Assembly: GCA_950097015.1 (NCBI GenBank)
Contig: CATNEN010000024.1
Coordinates: 3,644,501-3,708,500, forward strand
Reading direction: 5' to 3'
Length of the DNA: 64,000 bases
Source: Macrostomum hystrix
Lineage: Eukaryota > Platyhelminthes > Macrostomidae
Position 1 is the stretch's first letter. Every line of letters begins with the position of its first letter. The notes under the pieces were generated by a model. That model saw nothing but the letters and a program-made list of their open reading frames with translations. It made no database searches and was not told where the DNA came from. Of this stretch, positions 47,201 to 57,991 are shown piece after piece. The position numbers and the translations under genes were made by a program.

Positions 47201-50200
47201 GGTTTTGAAGCTTCAAAAACACCACAGATTAATAGGGATTTGAAGCTTCAAAAACACCCCAGATTAATAGGGCTTTGAAGCTTCAAAAACACCCCAGATT
47301 AATAGAACCAGCTTTAAAAACATCGCAGATTAATCGGGTTTTGAAGCTTAAAAAACACCCCAGATAAATAGGGCTTTGAAGCTTCAAAAACACCACAGAT
47401 TAATAGGGATTTTAAGATTCAAAAACACCCCAGATTAATAGGGCTTTGAAGCTTCAAAAACACCCCAGATTAATAGAACCAGCTTTAAAAACATCGCAGA
47501 TTAATCGGGTTTTGAAGCTTAAAAAACACCCCAGATAAATAGGGCTTTGAAGCTTCAAAAACACCACAGATTAATAGGGATTTTAAGATTCAAAAACACC
47601 CCAGATTAATAGAACCAGCTTTAAAAACATCGCAGATTAATAGGGTTTTGAAGCTTTAAAAACACCACAGATTAATAGGGATTTTAAGATTCAAAAACAC
47701 CCCAGATTAATAGGGCTTTGAAGCTTCAATTACACCCCAGATTAATCGGGTTTTGAAGCTTCAAAAACACCCCAGATTAATAGGGATTTGAAGCTTCAAA
47801 AACACCCCAGATTAATAGAACCAGCTTTAAAAACATCGCAGATTAATAGGGTTTTGAAGCTTCAAAAACACCCCAGATTAATCGGGTTTTGAAGCTTCAA
47901 AAACACCCCAGATTAATAGGGTTTTGAAGCTTCAAAAACACCCCAGATTAATCGGGTTTTGAAGCTTCAAAAACACCCCAGATTAATAGGGATTTGAAGC
48001 TTCAAAAACACCCCAGATTAATAGAACCAGCTTTAAAAACATCGCAGATTAATAGGGTTTTGAAGCTTCAAAAACAACCCATATTAATAGGGATTTGAAG
48101 CTTCAAAAACACCCCAGATTAATCGGGTTTCATAAGCTTCAAAAACACCCCAGATTAATAGAACCAGCTTTAAAAACATCGCAGATTAATAGGGTTTTGA
48201 AGCTTCAAAAACACCCCAGATTAATAGGGTTTTGAAGCTTTAAAAACACCCCAGATTAATAGAACCAGCTTTAAAAACATCGCAGATTAATAGGGTTTTG
48301 AAGCTTCAAAAACACCCCAGATTAATAGGGTTTTGAAGCTTCAAAAACACCCCAGATTAATCGGGTTTTGAAGCTTCAAAAACACCCCAGATTAATAGGG
48401 ATTTGAAGCTTCAAAAACACCCCAGATTAATAGAACCAGCTTTAAAAACATCGCAGATTAATAGGGTTTTGAAGCTTCAAAAACAACCCATATTAATAGG
48501 GATTTGAAGCTTCAAAAACACCCCAGATTAATAGAACCAGCTTTAAAAACATCGCAGATTAATAGGGATTTGAAGCTTCAAAAACACCCCAGATTAATCG
48601 GGTTTCATAAGCTTCAAAAACACAGTTGATGGGATTTTGTAAGAAGACATACACTCACAAAGCTATGCAGCAGCGGTGATTGTACAGCGCCGATAAAAAA
48701 TAAGAATCAGCAGAAGCCAATTACGAAAACAGTCACAAAGAAGATTGACAGAGAACCATGGACCCATTCAGTGGCGCCCATTTAATCAGTGCCATGCTTA
48801 CTAAAATGCGATGCAGGCATTTGAGAATATTAAATAAATACTAATTAGAATGCACTGAGCTCGGGCAATTAAATGACAGTTGAAGACACTGAGTCCTTGC
48901 AGAAGGTAATTATCAAAATTGCTTCGAAAGCGTCGCTCAAAATATAGAGGGCTCGCTGGCAGAACAATGCATGCAGTAGCTCTGCCAAAACTGAGCCCAA
49001 AGGCTCAAGAGATCATTGCTGGCTCTTGTTTTTTGCTTTTTCTGGGACAAAAGAATACTCACATTCCTTCTATTGTTTGAGCCTCCTCCTGTGGCTGATT
49101 TTCAGCCCAATTAATCTTAATTGGTTTATTTTAGTTTGACAGAATTTTTTGTAATTAACTTTTAACAAGTTTCAATTTTTTTAATTGCTTCTGACTAATT
49201 AATTGGTCATTTAGTTAAATTCATCATTTCGCCTAGCAGACACCACAATCTTAGAACACCCCAAACACTATCATTGGGACACCCCAAACACTCTTATCTA
49301 TCAGTAGGACACCCCAAACACTCTTATCTATCGGTAGGACACCCCAAACACTCTTATCTATCGGTAGGACACCCCAGACACTCTTATCTATCACTAGGAC
49401 ACCCCAAACACTCTTATCTATCAGTAGGACACCCCAGACACTCTTATCTATCAGTAGGACACCCCAAACACTCTTATCTATCACTAGGACACCCCAGACA
49501 CTCTTATCTATCACTAGGACACCCCAAACACTCTTATCTATCAGTAGGACACCCCAGACACTCTTATCTATCAGTAGGACACCCCAAACACTCTTATCTA
49601 TCACTAGGACACCCCAGACACTCTTATCTATCAGTAGGACACCCCAAACACTCTTATCTATCACTAGGACGCCCCAGACACTCTTATCTATCAGTAGGAC
49701 ACCCCAAACACTCTAATCTATCACTAGGACACCCCAAACACTCTAATCTATCACTAGGACACCCCAAACACTCTTATCTATCACTAGGACACCCCAGACA
49801 CTCTTATCTATCACTAGGACACCCCAAACACTCTTATCTATCAGTAGGACACCCCAGACACTCTTATCTATCAGTAGGACACCCCAAACACTCTTATCTA
49901 TCACTAGGACACCCCAGACACTCTTATCTATCACTAGGACACCCCAAACACTCTTATCTATCAGTAGGACACCCCAGACACTCTTATCTATCAGTAGGAC
50001 ACCCCAAACACTCTTATCTATCACTAGGACACCCCAGACACTCTTATCTATCAGTAGGACACCCCAAACACTCTTATCTATCACTAGGACGCCCCAGACA
50101 CTCTTATCTATCAGTAGGACACCCCAAACACTCTTATCTATCAGTAGGACACCCCAGACACTCGTATCTATCAGTAGGACACCCCAAACACTCTAATCTA

Positions 50201-51571
50201 TCACTAGGACACCCCAGACACTCTTATCTATCACTAGGACACCCCAAACACTCTTATCTATCAGTAGGACACCCCAGACACTCTTATCTATCAGTAGGAC
50301 ACCCCAAACACTCTTATCTATCAGTAGGACACCCCAAACACTCTTATCTATCACTAGGACACCCCAGACACTCTTATCTATCAGTAGGACACCCCAAACA
50401 CTCTAATCTATCACTAGGACACCCCAAACACTCTTATCTATCAGTAGGACACCCCAAATCCCCCAAAAATGCTTCCAGACTCAAATGGCGTCCTGAAGGA
50501 GATGATCTTTCCCAAGGCCCTGGATTTGGACCGGCCGAAGCGAGCCCGGACAACTTTCTCCAGCGATCAGCTAATTCGCCTAGAAGAGGCCTTCAGGCGC
50601 AACCACTACATGATCGGCAGAGACAGGAACGACTTGGCCAAGACTCTCAGACTGTCCGAGACGCAAGTACGCAATGAATCACAATGAAACACCTGAATTA
50701 CACAATGACTCACCTACATTACACAATGAAACACCTGGATTACTCAATGACTCACCTGTAGTTCACAATGACTCGCCTGAGTTACAAAATGGCTCACACG
50801 AATCACAATGAGTCACATGAATCACAATGACTCACATGAATCACAATGACTCACATGAATCACAATGACTCACATGAATCACAATGACTCACATGAATCA
50901 CAATGACTCACATGAATCACAATGACTCACATGAATCACAATGACTCACATGAATCACAATGACTCACATGAATCACAATGACTCACATGAATCACACAA
51001 TGACTCACATGAATCACAATGACTCACATGAATCACAATGACTCACATGAATCACAATGACTCACATGAATCACAATGACTCAAAGCTCTGCATGTCCAA
51101 CCCTCTCCTGTTCCCTGAGTCCAGGTGAAAGTTTGGTTTCAAAATCGGCGCACGAAATTCAAGCGCGATCACGGCGTCCAGGGCTCGAGTCCGGACGAAG
51201 CTGCGGCCGAGGCCTTCGACCAGCCGGACAGTCCGATGGCTGGACGAAGGCCTCCTGAGCTGATGACGCTACCGCCAGCAGTCAAACCGCCGGCTTCTGT
51301 TGGTCATCGTCACCCAGCAGCTGACACAACTGACGCTGCCGCGGCTGCGGCTGCCGCTGCCGCGTACATGTATGGAATGCCGTGGTACCGACCTTCGGGA
51401 TCGATTCCCGGAGGAGACTGCGGCAACGTGCCGTCGTTTCTCGTGCCCCAACCGCCAGCTCTTAATCAGCAGCCGTATCAGCAGTTTGAGTCAATGAGTC
51501 AATTCCAGCCGAGTTTCGATCTGCAGTCGCCTTACAGTCAGATGGCCGGCATATTTAAGCCCAGAGAATGA
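44105..51571 (+). CDS. VAX: Ventral anterior homeobox (Vax) transcription factor
   Basis: Vax proteins are nuclear homeodomain factors of the EMX/Not-related group that pattern anterior neural and eye tissue in vertebrates. Exons are 44105-44315, 50479-50666 and 51125-51571, total 281 residues. Exon 1 has two polyglutamine runs (about 14-22 and 39-53) and ends PDYCRKLTVR. Asp71 is split across the intron, and exon 2 continues SNGVLKEMIFPKALDLDRPK, the Vax-specific segment before the homeodomain (human DYCRRILVRD and GLDLDRPKR). The homeodomain is about 89-148, with RARTTFSSDQLIRLEEAF, helix 3 LSETQVKVWFQNRRTKFK and Gln50. The splice between SETQ and VKVW is in phase 0. The C-terminus has a polyalanine run and is rich in P, Q and S. 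Intron 1 (6.2 kb) is mostly satellite DNA, and intron 2 is a 19-bp array. Confidence 0.93.
44515..44720 (-). mobile_element. SINE-like element, second copy of the 34-kb family
   Basis: Read on the minus strand it gives GAATCACAAAACATTGGCAT, GATATTCAACGATTCTTGTG and GGTGGCAAAAACCACTTAAA, closely matching 34108-34190. It lies in Vax intron 1. Confidence 0.7.
45258..45415 (+). mobile_element. tRNA-derived SINE-like head in Vax intron 1
   Basis: TAAGCCTAAGTGGTTGGAGC (A box) is followed by GGTCCTGAGTTCGAATTCCA (B box) about 30 bp later, then a GGTGTCCATAGACTGTACA tail. The acceptor arms do not pair as in a true tRNA. Confidence 0.6.
45415..48625. repeat. 35-bp satellite with 31-bp marker monomers, about 93 copies, Vax intron 1
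   Basis: The common unit is AGGGTTTTGAAGCTTCAAAA plus ACACCCCAGATTAAT and includes the palindrome TTGAAGCTTCAA. A diverged 31-bp monomer beginning AGAACCAGCTTTAAAAACAT occurs 14 times (for example 45857, 46340, 46581, 46787, 47029). Its spacing is always about 31 plus a multiple of 35 bp, which marks higher-order repeat blocks. Confidence 0.95.
48626..49250. other. Unique spacer between two Vax intron arrays
   Basis: About 620 bp of non-repetitive AT-rich sequence. It is a natural place for intronic enhancers, but no motif set could be assigned. Confidence 0.4.
49256..50458. repeat. 30-bp satellite, about 40 copies, Vax intron 1
   Basis: The unit is CTCTTATCTATCACTAGGAC plus ACCCCAAACA, with AGT/ACT, AAA/AGA and TTA/TAA variants. 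The 300-bp segment 49381-49680 recurs exactly at 49801-50100, including a rare GCCCC variant, so a 14-unit (420-bp) block was duplicated. The array ends about 20 bp before the exon 2 acceptor. Being a multiple of three, all frames stay open and yield spurious GHPKHSYLSV repeats. Confidence 0.96.
50672..51090. repeat. 19-bp minisatellite in Vax intron 2
   Basis: The unit is GAATCACAATGACTCACAT, about 21 copies, the last 14 nearly perfect. It starts within 10 bp of the exon 2 donor and ends about 35 bp before the exon 3 acceptor. TGACTCA is an AP-1-like core, but its presence may be coincidental. Confidence 0.94.
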
Positions 51572-51989
51572 ATTTCATTAAATCTACGAGCTAAAACAAA
51601 TCAAACCAGAGAACAAAAAAATGTCACACTGTTTCGTCTCACATATACTGCTGTGTTTTTTTTAAACAAAGTTGTTATGTAGCTGTAAGGAATACAATTG
51701 AAAACAAGAAAGCAATCGGTTTTTACAAAAACAAAAAAGTTTTTTTCGTGACAGTTAGTTTATAGTTTATAGTGTTTCTGTGTTCTTTTTAAAACTCCAT
51801 GAAATCTTCAAGCCTTTGACTACAACTTAACTGCTATATTGTCAGCTGAAATAGTCGAGGAATAGAAACATTGTCAATGTTTTTATCCGCTTTTTTTGTT
51901 ACAAATTCGATTTTTTAATTAAGCCCAATGTCATTATCACTGTTCTCCTTTGGCACTCCTCCTTCAATAGAACTGCAATCTAAGCACTT

Positions 51990-51995
51990 AATAAA
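51990..51995 (+). terminator. Candidate polyadenylation signal of Vax
   Basis: AATAAA, about 420 bp after the Vax stop codon; no earlier canonical AATAAA was noticed. Confidence 0.45.
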
Positions 51996-52189
51996 TGAAT
52001 ATATATATCGAGCGTTGTTTCAGCAAAAAAGTCTTAATTCAATTCAGCTGGTGTTGTAACACATGAAAAACCTATTGACTTGCCCTGGTCTGTCTAACTT
52101 TATTATTAATATGCATTCGAATAAATAAGGGATACACAGAGAAAGAGAAAGCTAAAAATGGTGGAAGAATTCTTTGTGGAGAAGTGGGA

Positions 52190-52615
52190 GACAACGGAAA
52201 AGAGGGAAAAGAGGGTAGAGAGGGAAAAGAGGGAAAACAGGGAAAATAGCTAGGGAAAAAAGAGAAGAGGGACAAAAGAGGAAAGAGAGGGAAAAGAGGG
52301 TAAAGAGGGAAAAGAGGGTAGAGAGGGAAAAGAGGGAAAACAGGGGAAAGTGGGAAAAAAGGGAAAACAGGGGAAAGGGGGAGAGAGGGAAAACAGGGTA
52401 GAGAGGGAAAAGAGGGAAAACAGGGGAAAGTGGGAAAAAAGGGAAAACAGGGGAAAGGGGGGAGAGAGGGAAAACAGGGTAGAGAGGGAAAAGAGGGAAA
52501 ACAGGGGAAAGTGGGAAAAAAGGGAAAACAGGGGAAAGGGGGAGAGAGGGAAAACAGGGTAGAGATGGAAGAGAGAGAAAAGAGGGAAAAGAGGAAAGAG
52601 GAAAATATGTAATGG
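52190..52615. repeat. Purine-only short tandem repeat, GGGAAAA-type
   Basis: Units such as AGAGGGAAAAGAGGGAAAAC (with TAGAG interruptions) run for about 420 bp, with one strand almost pure purine. A block of about 105 bp recurs two to three times (52370-52580). Triplex-prone; no coding meaning. Confidence 0.9.
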
Positions 52616-53239
52616 TGGGGTGAAGTGTGTAAGTTGGGAAGATGTAAAATAGGAGGAAACGTAGTTTGCGATGGGATGAGCAAAGTACTAGTCATGGGGT
52701 TTTAGAGGGTGGCAATAAAAATTATGAAGGTAAATAGAATTGAAAAAAAAGAAAAAATATTTCATCGCTCGTAACTTAGAAAACAGAATATATTAAGTAA
52801 GTCGCTAGATTGTTGTTATTTTAGTCTATCGTAAATTTAATTTAAAAATCTGCTTAACAACAATTTGCGAATTTTAGTGAACACGGCGAATCAGATGAAA
52901 CGAGTTTTGAGTAGATGAGAGTTATGAGAATAGCAAATTTGGCATTTCAATTGCAGTCAGTCTGAGGCTGCGAATCGAGAAGCATCAATTTTGTTTGGGT
53001 CATTGCTGCCCATTGGGTCTTCTGTCTGCCATCCCTTCGGCCAAGTTTCTGCAAGGATTCGAATCCACGACGGTATTGAGAAAGACAAAGTTTTTTGTGG
53101 GGATATTTCAGGAAGCGAAAATGTCGTAAAAGTGCTTTTCCTCCAAAAATTTTTTTTTCATTTCAAGTCGGTTGTCCGTAAATATTTTTTGTCGTCCTAC
53201 AGAAATAAAACTGCCAATTTAACGACTAATTCAACTCAC
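52616..53239. other. Intergenic, no clear gene
   Basis: A GGATTCGAATCC palindrome (about 53055) hints at a SINE B box, but the rest is undetermined. Confidence 0.35.
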
Positions 53240-53373
53240 CCCAGCACAAAGTACATGGTAATTATTCCTAGAATGTAGAATGGCAGATTCAACCAATAAT
53301 TGCTGATCGCCTCCAACAAGATCCGGTTGTCAATGAAGAAGTGCTGATACAGTGGGTCTTCGTTTTGTATCAT
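53240..53373 (-). CDS. Isolated membrane-protein exon, possibly ELOVL-like
   Basis: On the minus strand a frame starts MIQNEDPLYQHFFIDNRILL and continues to a hydrophobic segment NYWLNLPFYILGIITMYFVL, ending GG|GTGAGT (phase 2 donor). An aromatic-rich start, a short soluble part, then a transmembrane helix is the layout of the N-terminus of fatty-acid elongases (ELOVL), but no histidine box exon was found further left, where Vax ends. It may be a partial gene, a first exon of an unrelated membrane protein or a relic. Confidence 0.35.
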
Positions 53374-53859
53374 CTTCTTTCGCTTCCGGGGCTGGACTTC
53401 GAAAATCTTTCGATTAGATAAGATTTGATAAGATAAGATAAGATTAGATAAGATACAGTCAGATTTTGAAAGATTTTATTTCGACTTTATTGCTAGACTA
53501 AATATCTGCAGTGGTTTCCGTTTTAAAAAAGCTGAAAGGTTATAAGTTTTGTGTATTGCTTCTGCAGCAGTTATATAGAAGTGTCCTCGAAAGGGACTAG
53601 TTTTGCCATAGACTACACATTCCCGAAAAATCCGAATCCAAAAAATATTGAACCATGACTACGTGGCTATCGGGCGGGCTGATATTCAATTATTGCCATA
53701 GACGATGTTATTTTGGCCCGAAAAGTTGGGCCGATAATGGATTATTTTTGTGTATTTCAACGTATTTCAACAAAATAAACAAAACATCAAACAAAGCAGT
53801 TAGAGTCCAGAGCCAAAGTCTAATTTCGCAAAGCGACCTTTTTGCACTCACCTATAAGC

Positions 53860-54243
53860 TTAACATTTAGCCCCGTTCTTCTCCAAGACGATCGTCGGGC
53901 CGGATTTATCAGGCTGGCCAATAGTTGTGACGGCAGTTGGAACGCTGGATGACTTTTCGCAGAGTGCTTGTGCTTGTGCTTGTGCTTTCGAGATCGTCTT
54001 CATCATGCTGGCCAATGTGTTCTTGCCCAATACATCCTTTGGGCAATGCCATGCTCCATTCTGCCACTTGACGGCAGGCCTGGGAAACAGAGAGCCGTTC
54101 TCAGATGGAAGCTTCGAAAGATACAGTTTGATCCCTTCAACTGGGCACACAGATTTGTCTTGCACAGTAAAAATCCCAATCCCAATTATCATTAAATCAT
54201 TTTGTCTATGGTTGATATGGCTTGTCTTGTTACTCAGCCACAT
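53860..54243 (-). pseudogene. Fragment of a DUF3504/tyrosine-recombinase-like protein
   Basis: The frame includes CPVEGIKLYLSKLPSENGSL, FPRPAVKWQNGAWHCPKDVL and GKNTLASMMKTISKAQ. These match the C-terminal module (DUF3504) of ZMYM/QRICH1-type proteins, which derive from Crypton-like tyrosine recombinases. The downstream part carrying the NHSxR catalytic region is replaced by unrelated sequence. It looks like a truncated element or retro-fragment. Confidence 0.6.
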
Positions 54244-54720
54244 CTAGTCTATGGTACAATCACATTTTCGTTTATATATTATGAATCCCAATGGCAACAA
54301 ATCAGGAATAAAATTAGCCAATATAGCTTGCCTACTGATTTGTTAATGAAAACATTATTTATAATTCTCGCAATAATTCATTAGTAAGTGATTAAAATTG
54401 AGTTAGTCACGAGATGGCTAATTGACTGGCTATAGTGCCTCACGATAAATGTACGAAGAAAACTATGAAGATAAATTATTAATGAATGAAGCTTTCTAAA
54501 AGTCGTTATAACCTTTTTCAAGAAATTTTAAAAGAACAGCGTTGGATCTTCTTCCCATAAGTATTTATCAACATTTTAATGAAAAAAAATGGGAAAATTT
54601 CTAATCTCTCTTGTGAATTTTCCGTGATAATCAGTCATTAATAAATTTTCCAAGCAGAACCTCATAAACTTAATCCCAAAAACTATCAACTCTAAACCAT
54701 AATTCCTAAGGCATCAACCT
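54244..54720. other. AT-rich, no gene recognised
   Basis: Only short open frames are present. No repeats stand out. Confidence 0.5.
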
Positions 54721-54721
54721 A

Positions 54722-55032
54722 AATACCTAAACTTGAATCCCCTAAACTCTAAACCCCTGAACTCTAAACCCCTGAACTCTGAACCCCTGAACTCTAAACC
54801 CCTGAACTCTGAACCCCTGAACTCTAAACCCCTAAACTCTAAACCCCTGAGCTCTAAACCCCTGAGCTCTAAACCCCTGAGCTCTAAACCCCTGAACTCT
54901 AAACCCCTAAACTCTAAACCCCTGAACTCTAAACCCATAAACTCTAAACCCCGAACTCGAAACCCCGAACTCGAAACCCCTGAACTCGAAACCGCTGAAC
55001 TCTGAACCCCTGAACTCGAAACCCCTTAACTA
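54722..55032. repeat. 17-bp minisatellite, CTAAACCCCTGAACTCT
   Basis: About 18 units with G/A variants; the CCCCTAAA-type core is reminiscent of plant-type telomere repeats but the 17-bp period is not telomeric. Decay toward CGAAACCCC at the right end. Confidence 0.9.
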
Positions 55033-55585
55033 TAAAACCCTTGAAGCCCTGTCGACCATGAACCCAAAAACTCAGATCCCAGTGTCCCAGTAGCCCTCTG
55101 AAACTCGCAGCCATGGAGTCCAAAGAGGGATTTCGTCCCTCCTCCGGAGGATTTTCTAAACCGACCAATCATAATTTCTTCCCAAGAATAGACAACAGGT
55201 GGAGCCAAAAATGTTTAGCCATTCATTTTCTGACTGCTTTGATTGATAAGCAAACAGTCGCAGCCACCTGTCCCCGAGCGCTTAGGTCTGCAGTTGTCGT
55301 TTGAAAAAATATTTTGGCAATCATTTCAAAGATTTTCTCTGTTTATTGGCTATATTTAAAATAGCGACCAAAACGACTTTGATTAGGGCAATTTCGTCTA
55401 ATTTTCTATAATTTTCTGCCGCAGTGAGGATAGTGACGCACTGAAATAGTTGTTTGTCCTGAAAAAATATTCTACTCGTACATCGTTCGCTTAATAGTCT
55501 ACTGACAGTAGGCGTGCTAGTTTAAATTGTTTTGAATTTGTAACACTGAGTCAGGAGACCTCAGTTCATCGATTTAGTCAAGCTG
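55033..55585. other. Intergenic, no gene recognised
   Basis: Short frames only; one 63-codon plus-strand frame at 55113 has no homology that I recognise. Confidence 0.45.
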
Positions 55586-55591
55586 TTCGTA

Positions 55592-56575
55592 TCATGATTG
55601 GGACAAGAGTTAGGACTAGGATCAGGATTAGAATTAGGACTAGGATCAGGACTAGGATTAGGACTAGAATTAGGACTGGGATTAGGACTAGAATTAGGAC
55701 TAAGATTAGGACTGGGATTAGGACTAGAATTAGGACTGGGATTAGGACTTGAATTAGGACTGGAATTAGGACTAGAATTAGGATTATAATTAGGACTAGA
55801 ATTAGGACTAGAATTAGGACTGGGATTAGGACTGGAATTAGGACTAGAATTAGGACTAGAATTAGGACTAGGATTAGGACTAGAATTAGGACTAGAATTA
55901 GGACTAGAATTAGGACTAGAATTAGGACTAAGATTAGGACTAGAATTAGGACTAGAATTAGGACTAGAGTTAGGACTGGGATTAGGACTAGAATTAGGAC
56001 TGGAATTAGGACTAGAATTAGGACTGGGATTAGGACTAGAATTAGGACTGGAATTAGGACTAGAATTAGGACTAAGATTAGGACTAGAATTAGGACTAGA
56101 ATTAGGACTAGAATTAGGACTGGGATTAGGACTAGAATTAGGACTGGAATTAGGACTAGAATTAGGACTGGAATTAGGACTAGTATTAGGACTAGAATTA
56201 GGACTAGAATTAGGATTAGAATTAGGACTGGGATTAGGACTAGAATTAGGACTAAGATTAGGACTAGAATTAGGACTAGAATTAGGACTAGAATTAGGAC
56301 TGGGATTAGGACTAGAATTAGGACTGGGATTAGGACTTTAATTAGGACTGGAATTAGGACTAGAATTAGGATTAGAATGAGGACTAGAATTAGGACTAGA
56401 ATTAGGACTGCGATTAGGACTGGGATTAGGACTAGAATTAGGACTAGAATTAGGACTAGAATTAGGACTAGAATTAGGACTAGAGTTAGGACTAGAATTA
56501 GCACTGGGATTAGGACTGGGATTAGGACTAGAACTAGGACTAGAATTAGGACTAGGGTTAGGTTTAGGGTTAGGG
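55592..56575. repeat. 12-bp repeat, ATTAGGACTAGA, ending in TTAGGG-like motifs
   Basis: About 80 copies of ATTAGGACTAGA/ATTAGGACTGGG. The right edge reads GGGTTAGGTTTAGGGTTAGG, containing two TTAGGG motifs, the canonical metazoan telomere repeat. The array could be a decayed interstitial telomere-like tract or chance similarity. Long open frames here (LVLILVL) are artefacts. Confidence 0.92.
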
Positions 56576-56979
56576 TGCTCTTGGATTGGGGCTCGGGTTG
56601 GGACAAAGATAGTGACTAGCATAGTGACTAGGATTGTGACTAGCATAGTGACTAAGATTGTGACTAAGATTGTCACTAGGATTGTGACTATAGCATTGTC
56701 ACTAGGACTTGGATTAGAACTAGCGTAATACACAATATGTCAATGATCAAGACATAGAAAAGTAAGTTGTACACTTTGTCGATAGTCTCATGATCACGTT
56801 TATTTCTTGTAATAGCCAAATATGCATCAACCTTATAATGCTTTAATTAATATGTATTCAAAGATGTTTTGAAAAATGAACAGATTATAAAATTACTGTC
56901 CCAAAATTTTGCTTCATCTCTTCATCGAAATAATCAAAGCTTCAAGGTCATGTTCACCTTCCAGTGCCTGGTTGGACTC

Positions 56980-57728
56980 TCAGATGTACTGCAGCGGATC
57001 GTAGCGTCGGTGACGATCTTGATGCTTCCAGCTTGACCTTCGTCGACGAATGGCTAGCAATGGATCATAGCGCTTGACAACTCTGGCCCGCCGCGGCTCT
57101 GCGCAATCTTCGGGATCGGTACAGTCGTCTGGGGCGCTGAACTCCTCGTAGTCCGAATCGACGTCATCCAAATCGTCCACGTTGTTGTCAGCTTCGTCGA
57201 TCGTTGGTCGGAGACTGCGACACTGTGTCTGCGAAGTTTAATTTTGGTGGGTTGTACTGGGCTGATTGTCAAGATGGTATGTTGTACTGGGCTGATTGTC
57301 AAGATGGTATGTTGTACTGGGCTGATTGTCAAGATGGTATGTTGTACTGGGTTGATTGTCAAGATGGTATGTTGTACTGGGCTGATTGTCAAGATGGTAT
57401 GTTGTACAGGGTTGATTGTCAAGATGGTATGTTGTACAGGGTTGATTGTCAAGATGGTATGTTGTACTGGGTTGATTGTCAAGATGGTATGTTGTACTGG
57501 GTTGATTGTCAAGATGGTATGTTGTACTGGGTTGATTGTCAAGATGGTATGTTGTACTGGGTTGATTGCACTGAAGGTGGGTTGTACAGGGTTGATTGTA
57601 CTGAAGGTGGGTTGTACAGGGTTGATTGTACTGAAGGTGGTTTCTGAAGACTTTTCTAAGAAAGCAAAAGCACTCACCACTCCCACTGCAATGGCCAGCA
57701 GAAATATTGCTTCTAGGTGAAGTGCCAT
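56980..57728 (-). CDS. Candidate neuropeptide precursor with two YDPL peptides
   Basis: Two exons (57728-57678 and 57228-56980) encode 99 residues. The start MALHLEAIFLLAIAVGV is a signal peptide with likely cleavage after Gly16. An acidic spacer follows (residues 28-61, rich in D and E, with Cys 53 and 59). Then KR at 69-70 precedes YDPLLAI (71-77), which is followed by RRRR (78-81). A basic linker and RR at 91-92 precede YDPLQYI (93-99) and the stop. Two related peptides bounded by dibasic sites are the hallmark of a prohormone. I do not recognise the family, and there is no amidation glycine. Unspliced reading would instead give a secreted protein with TILTINPVQH repeats, but the strong GTGAGT donor and GCAG acceptor favour splicing. 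Confidence 0.72.
57240..57645. repeat. 30-bp minisatellite in the YDPL-precursor intron
   Basis: The unit is TGTTGTACTGGGTTGATTGT plus CAAGATGGTA, about 13 copies; the last three carry ACTGAAGGTG. It starts within about 12 bp of the acceptor at 57229. Open frames in it are repeat read-through on both strands. Confidence 0.95.
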
Positions 57729-57991
57729 GACGGAACTGACCCGTATTGTGTAAGGACACAAGATTTGGCAGATATAGAAGCCTCAATGCCAAGTTAAAAA
57801 CTTTTCGACTAGAGACACAAATTTCAAACACTTTGGTGGCAGTAGTGGAAATTATTTCGAAAAGGAAATCAGAAATTTAGGCTCCTCAGTTGATAGAAAC
57901 TAGGTGCCCAAACCAATAGCAGCGCTAGCGCAACCCACCTCTAAACTATCATTGGGCAGAACTTTGTTCCACCCTATAAAGAAAGAATAAT

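Noticed and set aside
49274-50677. 467-codon plus-strand frame of GHPKHSYLSV repeats running into Vax exon 2
   Set aside because: The repeat unit is 30 bp, so all frames stay open; it enters exon 2 in a frame different from the homeodomain, and the opposite strand is also open.
55578-56606. 342-codon frame LVLILVLIPVL on the minus strand
   Set aside because: It is read-through of a 12-bp repeat; no signal, start context or non-repeat domain.
57054-57761. 235-codon secreted TILTINPVQH repeat protein
   Set aside because: Shares its signal peptide with the YDPL precursor, but the strong donor and acceptor make splicing more likely; kept as an alternative in the finding.
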